DNA of 64,000 nt from contig NZ_CP159578.1 in the NCBI RefSeq assembly GCF_040536835.1, positions 3,658,001-3,722,000 on the forward strand, given 5' to 3'. Below are positions 57,655-64,000 of this stretch, in pieces (positions within the stretch are counted from its first letter, which is position 1; every line of letters begins with the position of its first letter). Source of the DNA: Salinicola endophyticus. GTDB taxonomy: Bacteria; Pseudomonadota; Gammaproteobacteria; Pseudomonadales; Halomonadaceae. Under the pieces are notes generated by a model. The model saw only the letters and a program-made list of their open reading frames with translations. It was not told where the DNA came from and ran no database searches. A program made the translations under genes and the position numbers.

Positions 57655-58934
57655 TGCTCGCCTATCTCTCCATCGGGATTCTGGCACTGCTGCTGACCGG
57701 TATTCCGGTCGCCATCGTGCTGTTCCTGCTCGCCTTCGGCGTCGATCAGTTCTTCTCGTTCTTCCCGCTGATGCGGGCACTCGGCCAGAATCTGTGGTCG
57801 GCGGCGGACTCCTTTCTGCTCATCGCGATTCCGCTGTTCGTGCTGATGGGCGAAATCATCGTGCGTGCGGGGATCGCCGAGCGCGCCTATCGCGCCATGG
57901 ATCACTGGCTCTCCTGGCTGCCCGGCGGCCTGCTGCATGCCAACGTCATGACCTCGATGCTGTTCTCCGCCACCTCGGGGTCCTCCGTGGCCACCGCGGC
58001 GACGATCTCCACCGTGGCGCTACCACAGGGCGACAAGCTCGGCTATCACCCGCGGCTCTTCTGCGGCAGCATCGCCGCCGGCGGCACGCTGGGCATCCTG
58101 ATTCCGCCGTCGATCAACCTGATCGTCTATGGCTTCCTCACCGAGACCTCGATCCCCAAGCTGTTCGTGGCCGGGCTGCTGCCGGGGCTCCTGCTGACCG
58201 GCCTGTTCATGCTGCCGGCGATCCTGTTCTGCACCTTCAAGCCCTCGCTAGGGGGGCCACGCAGTCACTCGAGCTGGTCGGAGCGGTTGCGTCACCTGAA
58301 GTTCCTGCTGCCGCTGCTGGTCCTGTTCATCGCCATCGTCGGCTCGATCTACACCGGCTGGGCGACACCCACCGAAGCCGCCGCCATCGGCGTGGTGGTG
58401 GCGCTGATACTCGCCGCATTCAACCGACGCCTGGACTGGCGCATGCTGACCGCCGCACTCGACAACACCGTGCGCACTACCTCGATGATTCTGTTCATCA
58501 TGCTGGCGGCGTCGTTTCTCAACTTCGCGCTCGCCTCGGCCGGCCTCTCCCAACAGCTGACGCAGCTGCTGACGCAACTGGACCTGTCGCCGATGGCGCT
58601 GCTGCTCTGCGTGCTGGCACTGCTGGTGGTGCTCGGTTTCTTCATCGAGACGCTCTCGATGATGGTGATCACGCTGCCGATCATCGCCCCCCTGCTGTTC
58701 GCCGCGGGCTTCGACAAGGTGTGGTTCGGCGTGGTGATGATCCTGTTCGTCGAGATGGCGCTGATCACCCCGCCGGTCGGTCTCAACCTCTACATCGTGC
58801 AGGCAGCCCGGCGCGGCAAGCCGTTCTCCGATGTGATCATCGGCACGCTGCCGTTCATCGCCGCCATGGTGGTGATGGCCGTGCTGCTGATCCTGTTCCC
58901 CGGCATCGCCCTGTGGCTGCCGAACTCGCTCTGA
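57654..58934 (+). CDS. TRAP transporter large permease (DctM family)
   Basis: A 426-residue membrane protein with about 12 helices. Conserved segments: LLIAIPLFVLMGEIIVRAGIAERAYRAMDHWLSWLPGGLLHANVMTSMLFSATSGSSVATAATISTVAL (core SATSGSSVATAATIS), GSIAAGGTLGILIPPSINLIVYG, GWATPTEAAAIGVVVAL and LITPPVGLNLYIVQ. It forms the sodium-coupled transport unit with the DctQ and DctP proteins. Confidence 0.94.
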   Translation: MLAYLSIGILALLLTGIPVAIVLFLLAFGVDQFFSFFPLMRALGQNLWSAADSFLLIAIPLFVLMGEIIVRAGIAERAYRAMDHWLSWLPGGLLHANVMTSMLFSATSGSSVATAATISTVALPQGDKLGYHPRLFCGSIAAGGTLGILIPPSINLIVYGFLTETSIPKLFVAGLLPGLLLTGLFMLPAILFCTFKPSLGGPRSHSSWSERLRHLKFLLPLLVLFIAIVGSIYTGWATPTEAAAIGVVVALILAAFNRRLDWRMLTAALDNTVRTTSMILFIMLAASFLNFALASAGLSQQLTQLLTQLDLSPMALLLCVLALLVVLGFFIETLSMMVITLPIIAPLLFAAGFDKVWFGVVMILFVEMALITPPVGLNLYIVQAARRGKPFSDVIIGTLPFIAAMVVMAVLLILFPGIALWLPNSL

Positions 58935-59037
58935 TCCGCCGCGTCGTCGAGGCGCCGCGTTATCGCTACGTCGTGCCATCGATGACCCGCGGCAGCCGAT
59001 GCCGATCTTCGCGCCAAAGACAACTCAGGAACCGCTC

Positions 59038-59721
59038 ATGCTGACTTTCGATACCCCTGAAGGCACGCTCAACGTCACGCCACGGCGGCTGGCGATCGCC
59101 GGCTGGGCAGGCCGCGATCAAGCGGGCGTGCGACATCATATCGACGAGCTGGCCGCCATCGGCGTCAAACCGCCCTCCAGCGTGCCGCTTTTCTACCGCG
59201 CCAGTGCACAACTGCTGACCCAGGCGGAGCACGTCGAGATGCTCGGCGGTGACGGCTCCGGCGAGGCCGAGGTCTGTCTGGTCAGCGACAGTGATGGCCG
59301 GCTGTGGGTGACGCTCGCCTCCGACCACACCGACCGTAAACTCGAGGCGGTCGGTGTCGCCGAGTCCAAGCAGCTCTGCGCCAAGCCGGTCGCCCGACAG
59401 GCCTGGCCGCTGACAGCCGTTCGCGCACATTGGGATGCGCTGGCGCTGGCCAGCGAGATCGAAGAGAACGGTCAGGTCGTCACCTATCAGCAGGGCACGC
59501 TGGCCGAGCTGCTGGATATCGAGACGCTGCTGGCCAAGCTGCCCGCCGCACTCAAGCAGGGCGAGTCGCTGGCCCCCGACACGCTGCTGCTGTGCGGCAC
59601 GGTACCGACCATCGGCGGTATCCGGCCCAGCCCACGCTTCTCGATGACGCTCACCGACCCCGTGCTGAATCGTCGCCTGAGCCACCGCTACGCCGTCATC
59701 GAGCTCGAGGTCGCGCAATGA
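59038..59721 (+). CDS. DUF2848 family protein
   Basis: A 227-residue protein of the DUF2848 family: LAIAGWAGRDQAGVRHHIDELAAIGVKPPSSVPLFYR near the start (core HHIDELAAIGV), EVCLVSDSDGRLWVTLASDHTDRKLEAVGVAESKQLCAKPVA, and LLLCGTVPTIGGIRPSPRFSMTLTDPVLNRRLSHRY. These share residue patterns with the fumarylacetoacetate hydrolase fold, including Glu and Asp candidates, so an acylpyruvase-like or isomerase role is possible. The amidase start overlaps its stop (ATGA). Function unknown. Confidence 0.85.
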   Translation: MLTFDTPEGTLNVTPRRLAIAGWAGRDQAGVRHHIDELAAIGVKPPSSVPLFYRASAQLLTQAEHVEMLGGDGSGEAEVCLVSDSDGRLWVTLASDHTDRKLEAVGVAESKQLCAKPVARQAWPLTAVRAHWDALALASEIEENGQVVTYQQGTLAELLDIETLLAKLPAALKQGESLAPDTLLLCGTVPTIGGIRPSPRFSMTLTDPVLNRRLSHRYAVIELEVAQ

Positions 59722-61094
59722 GCTCAATCAAGCCCCCACAAGGTGGCGCACGCGCATTCTGGGAGCGCCCTGCCGGCCAACGCCGGCTACGCGACTGGCA
59801 GGCCGCCATCGACGGCGGTGACTTCACCCCCACCCAGGCGCTGGAGGCACTGATCGAGCGAGCCCGGGCACGCGCCGAGGTCACCGCCACAGCCTATATC
59901 GAGTTCGATACCGACACGCTGCATGATCGGCTGGCGCAGGTCGACCCCACTCAACCCCTGGCGGGCTTGCCGGTCAGCATCAAGGATCTGTTCGACGTCC
60001 GTGGCGAGGTGACCCGAGCCGCCTCTCGCGTGCTGGGAGGCAATCCGCCCGCCAGCCACGATGCGCCGGCGGTCCAGCGTCTGCGCCGTGCCGGGGCGCT
60101 GCTGACCGGGCGTACCAACATGAGCGAGTTCGCATTCTCGGGGCTCGGTCTCAATCGACACTACGGCACGCCGCCCAATCCGTTCGATGGCGAACGCATC
60201 ACCGGCGGTTCGACCTCAGGTGGCGCGGCCTCGGTTGCCTTCGGTCTCGCCGCCGCCACGCTGGGCAGCGATACCGGCGGTTCGCTCAGAATTCCTGCGG
60301 CGTTCTGCGGCCTGACCGGCTTCAAGCCGAGCCAGGCCAGCGTACCCGGTGAAGGAGCCTATCCGCTGGCACCGAGCCTCGACTGCGTGGGCCCGATCGC
60401 GCCCAGCGTGGCGTGCTGTGCCAGCCTCTGGTCGATCCTCGCCGAGCGGCCACTGCCGGCGCTGGACACGACGCCGCGACCGCTGCGGCTGGCGGTGGCC
60501 GCAGGCGACCTGCTGAGCGAACTGGACGACGCCGTGGGTGACGGTTTCGAGGCCGCGATCGCGGTACTCAAGGCCCAGGGATGCCACATCGAGCGACTGC
60601 CGTTCACGGCGATCGACGCGGCGCTGGCCATCAACCAGCAGGGCGGCCTGGTGGTACCGGAAGCGGCCGCGCTGCACCGCGAGCAGCTCGCCCGCGCCGA
60701 AGCCGACTACGACCCCTTGATCGCCGAACGCCTGCAGGGCGGCCGGGACATCAGCGCCGCGGACTACCTGCAGCGCCTGTGGCCAAGAGCGGGCTGGCAG
60801 CAGCGCTTTGAACAGGAGATGGCCGGCTTCGATGCGGTGCTGCTGCCCACCGTCGCCACGCTGCCCCCGAGACGGGCCGCGCTCGAGGACGATGCCGCCG
60901 CCTTCCAGCGCGCCAACCGGCTGGCGCTGCGCAATACCAGCGTCTTCAACTATCTCGACGCGGCCTCGATCTCGCTGCCCTACATCGCCACCGGCGCCGA
61001 GCTGCCCATCGGGCTGATGCTATCGCGCCCCCAGGGCGACGATACCATGCTGTTGCAGCATGCCTGCGTGGTGGAGAGGATGCTGAGGAGATAG
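59718..61094 (+). CDS. Amidase signature enzyme
   Basis: A 458-residue serine amidase. The Ser-cisSer-Lys triad is visible: Lys in PVSIKDLFDV near residue 88, cis-Ser in GGSTSGGAASVAFG near 163, and nucleophile Ser in GSDTGGSLRIPAAFCGLTGFKP near 187. The remaining parts match amidases of the GatA/AtzF-like group but no GatC-type partners exist here, so it is a metabolic amidase. ATG 59718 overlaps the DUF2848 stop by 4 bases. Last gene of the operon. It probably releases ammonia or an amine from the imported amide. Confidence 0.93.
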   Translation: MSSIKPPQGGARAFWERPAGQRRLRDWQAAIDGGDFTPTQALEALIERARARAEVTATAYIEFDTDTLHDRLAQVDPTQPLAGLPVSIKDLFDVRGEVTRAASRVLGGNPPASHDAPAVQRLRRAGALLTGRTNMSEFAFSGLGLNRHYGTPPNPFDGERITGGSTSGGAASVAFGLAAATLGSDTGGSLRIPAAFCGLTGFKPSQASVPGEGAYPLAPSLDCVGPIAPSVACCASLWSILAERPLPALDTTPRPLRLAVAAGDLLSELDDAVGDGFEAAIAVLKAQGCHIERLPFTAIDAALAINQQGGLVVPEAAALHREQLARAEADYDPLIAERLQGGRDISAADYLQRLWPRAGWQQRFEQEMAGFDAVLLPTVATLPPRRAALEDDAAAFQRANRLALRNTSVFNYLDAASISLPYIATGAELPIGLMLSRPQGDDTMLLQHACVVERMLRR

Positions 61095-61251
61095 CGCGAA
61101 GGTGGCTCGGCAAGCGTGACCTGCTCTCGCGGTCAGAATCCTCCCTATATTTCCCTCATGGACCCGTTGCACTTCCCGGCGCCTCTTGTAAAGGTGCCGG
61201 CAGAGCCAATGCCCTCGAGCGGCGGCATGACGGGCGCTGCCCCAGACGCAC

Positions 61252-61278
61252 ACGGCGGGGCTCGATGAGCCCCGCCGT
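61252..61278. terminator. Stem-loop between convergent amidase and galE
   Basis: A perfect 11-base stem ACGGCGGGGCT / AGCCCCGCCGT with a CGATG loop. It lacks T-runs on either side, so its termination efficiency is uncertain, but it is the only strong structure between the convergent genes. Confidence 0.55.
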
Positions 61279-61334
61279 ACGGATCGGATACGCTGGCCTG
61301 ACAGATCAGAATCGATGGTCGAGGTCAGCCAGCG

Positions 61335-62318
61335 CTATCCCTGCGCCCTGTCGGTTTCGAAGCGCCAGGCATGGGCCACCATCTCATCCAGCGAGTAGTG
61401 AGGCCGCCATCCCAGCGCACGTTCGACCTTTGTCACGTCGGCGACGAGATACGCCGGATCGCCAGGGCGACGGTCGGCAGTCTTGACGGCGACATCACAC
61501 CCGGTCACGCGCCTGACCGATTCGATGACCTGCAGGACACTGTAACCAACGCCACTTCCCAGGTTGAAGACATCGCCCGGTTCTCCTCGCAACAGCGCCT
61601 CCAGACCCAGGCGATGCGCGCGACACAGGTCGTCGACATGGATGAAGTCCCGGACGCAGGAGCCATCCTGCGTCAGGTAGTCGCTACCGAACAGCGTGAA
61701 GTCAGCGCGGCGGCCGGAAGCGGCCTGGAGCAGCAGCGGAATTAGGTGCGTCTCGGGATCGTGGCGTTCGCCCAATCGCCCCTCGGGATCGGCACCCGCC
61801 GCATTGAAATAGCGAAAGATCATCGGCCTCAGCGCATAGCTGTGGGCATAGTCGCGAAGGATCTGCTCGATGAAGCGCTTCGACCACCCATAAGGGTTGA
61901 TCGGCGAGGTACCGCTAGACTCGCCGATGGCACTTTCGTGGGCGTCCCCGTATACCGCCGCCGTCGACGAGAACACGAACGTATCCACGCCGTGGCAGCG
62001 CATCTCTGCCAGCAGCGCAAGGGTCTTGGCCACATTGTTCTGATAGTAGGCCTCGGGCTGCGTGACGGAGGCACCGACTTCGCTCAAGGCCGCGAAATGC
62101 ATCACGGCATCGAAGGCCTTGGACCGAAAGAGACGCCCTAGCGTCTCTCTATCTCCGAGGTCAGCGACGACCAGCTCGGCATTGACGACGGCATCGGCAT
62201 GTCCTGTGGATAGATTATCCAGAACGGTCACCCGATATCCCGATCGATACAGATGCTCGACCATGTGCGAACCGATATAACCAGCGCCGCCCACGACCAG
62301 AATCTCACCTTTGGACAT
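61335..62318 (-). CDS. galE: UDP-glucose 4-epimerase
   Basis: A 327-residue NAD-dependent SDR enzyme interconverting UDP-glucose and UDP-galactose. Nucleotide-binding GGAGYIGSHM at residues 10-19, catalytic Ser and Tyr-Lys in VFSSTAAVYG and NPYGWSKRFIEQIL, then FRYFNAAGADPEGRLGERHDPETHLIPLLLQA and TQDGSCVRDFIHVDDL, all diagnostic for GalE. The start at 62318 (MSKGEILVVGG) was preferred to the longer frame. It is 93 bases downstream of a LuxO-like regulator on the same strand. It supplies UDP-sugars for exopolysaccharide or LPS. Confidence 0.95.
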   Translation of the reverse strand: MSKGEILVVGGAGYIGSHMVEHLYRSGYRVTVLDNLSTGHADAVVNAELVVADLGDRETLGRLFRSKAFDAVMHFAALSEVGASVTQPEAYYQNNVAKTLALLAEMRCHGVDTFVFSSTAAVYGDAHESAIGESSGTSPINPYGWSKRFIEQILRDYAHSYALRPMIFRYFNAAGADPEGRLGERHDPETHLIPLLLQAASGRRADFTLFGSDYLTQDGSCVRDFIHVDDLCRAHRLGLEALLRGEPGDVFNLGSGVGYSVLQVIESVRRVTGCDVAVKTADRRPGDPAYLVADVTKVERALGWRPHYSLDEMVAHAWRFETDRAQG

Positions 62319-62411
62319 TGACACCCCAAGCCTCGATAAAACCAGCAACGTCTTTATGTCAGCGTCTATCGATGCGCTGCACGCCAACCCCGACCAACGA
62401 CGCAAAGCAAA

Positions 62412-63854
62412 CTAAGACGAGGTTCCGGTCAAAGACCATTTCTCCAGCTTGCGGTAGATCGTAGAGGGGCTGACGGCGAGATCACGCGCCGCACCGGGCA
62501 CACTGCCGCCATTGTTGGCGATGGCCTTTTCGATCGCCATCTTTTCGATCTGCTCGAGCGTCAGCCCCTGAAAGGCGAGTCCGGACGGGGCTGCATCAGC
62601 GCCAGCATCGGGGGCGTGTTGCGGCTGTGTCGGCTCACTGCCTCCAGACTCGGCACGCATGGCCGGTGCCGCCGCGGCCGTCCCCAGATGTGCCAGAGAG
62701 AGCTGGTTACCGGCGCTCATCACCACGGCGCGGCGAATCTCGTTTTGCAGCTCGCGGACATTGCCCGGCCAGTGGTATCGATGCAGCGTTTGCTGCGTCT
62801 CATCGTCGAGCGCCTCGAACGTCTTGCCCTCTTCGGTGGAAAAACGCGTCATGAACGCCTGAGCCAGCAGCACCACATCATCCCCCCGTTGCCGCAACGG
62901 AGGCAGATCGATAGGCAGCACAGAGAGACGATAGAAGAGATCCTCGCGGAAACGCCCCTCGCTCATCTCGACCAAGGGGTCGCGGTTGGTGGCACAGATC
63001 ACGCGCACATCCACCGGCACGGTTCGGTTGCTACCGACGGGCTGCACCATGCCGGTCTGCAGAAAGCGCAATAGCTTGACCTGCAGTTTCAGCTCCATCT
63101 CGCAGATTTCATCCAGAAACAGCGTACCGCCACTGGCCTCTCTGGCAGCCCCGGTGCGATTCTCCAGCGCGCCGGTAAAGGCGCCTTTGACGTGGCCAAA
63201 GAGCTCGGACTCGAGAAGGTTTTCGGGTATGGCGCCACAGTTGATTGCGACGAAACGCCCCGACCGCCGCTGACTGAGCTCGTGGATGGCCTCGGCCGCC
63301 ACCTCCTTGCCGGTCCCGCTTTCGCCGGTGATGAATACGGTGGCTTTGGAGTTGGCGACGTTCTCGATCGCGCGATAGACGACCTGCATGACGTCGGAGC
63401 CGCCAATGAAGCCCTGAAACTGTTCACGCCGTTGAAGACTGCGCGCCACCTGCACTTCCTGCTCGAGACGCAGCCGCTCGCCGGCGCGTTTCACGGTGGT
63501 CGTCAAGCGCTCGACCGAGACCGGCTTGACCAGGAAGTCGTAGGCTCCCAGACGCATGGCCTGGATGGCCCGATTGATGGAGCCGTCCGCAGTAATGACG
63601 ACAACGCTGGCATGCTTGGTCAACTCGGGGGCATCCGCCAGAAAATCCAGGCCATCGACATCCGGCAGTTTCAGGTCGAGCAGGATGACATCGAATGCCT
63701 GCCGCTCGCGCTTTCCGGCCTCGATATAATAGCGGGCTTTCTCTCCACTATCGGCGATTTCGACCTGGCACCCGGCGGCCTCCAGCTGACTGGCATAGGT
63801 GAGCGCAAGAGACACGATGTCTTCGACGATCAACACCCGAGTGCTTTCCGTCAT
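62412..63854 (-). CDS. LuxO-like sigma-54-dependent response regulator
   Basis: A 480-residue three-domain activator: receiver domain (1-120) with phospho-acceptor Asp60 in VILLDLKLPDVDG and Lys in FLVKPVSVERL, AAA+ domain with Walker A GESGTGKEVAAE, GAFTGALENR (sigma-54 contact loop) and Walker B GGTLFLDEI, then a C-terminal HTH ending PSTIYRKLEKW. The receiver sequence resembles LuxO, which controls quorum sensing and exopolysaccharide in Vibrio. Its start at 63854 lacks a strong ribosome site. Upstream DNA is cut by the window edge. It may regulate the neighbouring galE or surface polysaccharide. Confidence 0.9.
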   Translation of the reverse strand: MTESTRVLIVEDIVSLALTYASQLEAAGCQVEIADSGEKARYYIEAGKRERQAFDVILLDLKLPDVDGLDFLADAPELTKHASVVVITADGSINRAIQAMRLGAYDFLVKPVSVERLTTTVKRAGERLRLEQEVQVARSLQRREQFQGFIGGSDVMQVVYRAIENVANSKATVFITGESGTGKEVAAEAIHELSQRRSGRFVAINCGAIPENLLESELFGHVKGAFTGALENRTGAAREASGGTLFLDEICEMELKLQVKLLRFLQTGMVQPVGSNRTVPVDVRVICATNRDPLVEMSEGRFREDLFYRLSVLPIDLPPLRQRGDDVVLLAQAFMTRFSTEEGKTFEALDDETQQTLHRYHWPGNVRELQNEIRRAVVMSAGNQLSLAHLGTAAAAPAMRAESGGSEPTQPQHAPDAGADAAPSGLAFQGLTLEQIEKMAIEKAIANNGGSVPGAARDLAVSPSTIYRKLEKWSLTGTSS

Positions 63855-64000
63855 AGAGGATAGATACCTTTTCTGGGCCGAATAATGAAGCACGCCTGCG
63901 TGTCGGTGCTGCCGGACTTCCAAGAGACGTCGCTCTGTTCACTATAGAATGAGATGCACTGCGCTACCAGACCGTAAGCGATATGGGCGAACCCCCGCCC

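Overview
The window reads as chromosome of a high-GC, probably halophilic gammaproteobacterium of the Halomonadaceae type (Halomonas, Salinicola or Kushneria-like). This is inferred from gene content: glycolate oxidase, an E. coli-like RluF, NhaC- and TRAP-type carriers, gamma-butyrobetaine and betaine/choline functions, and an arginine/ornithine transport operon containing an AotO-like protein. There are no rRNA genes, complete tRNAs, CRISPR arrays, phage genes or transposases. Genes are dense and mostly short operons with a local regulator.

Layout. 1-6.5 kb: glycolate oxidase glcD(partial)-glcE-glcF-glcG, then rluF, an IclR regulator and a GST. 6.8-9.9 kb: NhaC-type antiporter, a class IV aminotransferase-like protein without the expected lysine, and a GntR regulator, with a GntR-type palindrome upstream. 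9.9-12.4 kb: housekeeping and stress genes. 12.4-15.6 kb: c-di-GMP cassette 1 (outer-membrane barrel, PstS-like periplasmic protein, diguanylate cyclase). 15.9-26.5 kb: acetyltransferase-nitrilase fusion, MtfA peptidase, MTHFR-like enzyme, CbiX-like protein, threonine aldolase, gamma-butyrobetaine hydroxylase and a ProX/ChoX-type binding protein. 26.7-29.7 kb: LysR regulator, dehalogenase-like hydrolase and D-malate/tartrate dehydrogenase. 29.8-35.0 kb: c-di-GMP cassette 2 (PstS-like protein, barrel, GGDEF-EAL protein, FeeM-like acyltransferase), more AT-rich than its surroundings. 35.6-39.2 kb: hemerythrin, lipocalin, SMP-30-like enzyme and AstE. 39.3-44.9 kb: arginine/ornithine-type ABC transporter with an AotO-like deacylase and two binding proteins, preceded by a His-rich leader ORF. 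45-53.7 kb: amidotransferase, membrane proteins, PQQ-type dehydrogenase, phosphoesterase, MetE-like protein and ilvD. 53.9-61.1 kb: LysR plus an operon of DUF1445 protein, TRAP DctPQM, DUF2848 protein and amidase. 61.3-64 kb: galE and a LuxO-like sigma-54 response regulator.

The most interesting signal is the duplicated three-gene module linking an outer-membrane barrel, a small PstS-like periplasmic protein and an inner-membrane c-di-GMP enzyme. The two copies have permuted gene order, lie on the same strand and are about 15 kb apart. I infer an envelope-to-c-di-GMP signalling unit, analogous in layout to YfiBNR but with different parts. Second is a dispersed palindromic repeat with CTAG ends (copies at 838-891, 19743-19889 and 23826-24002); in two copies the terminal CTAG supplies the stop codon of the neighbouring gene.
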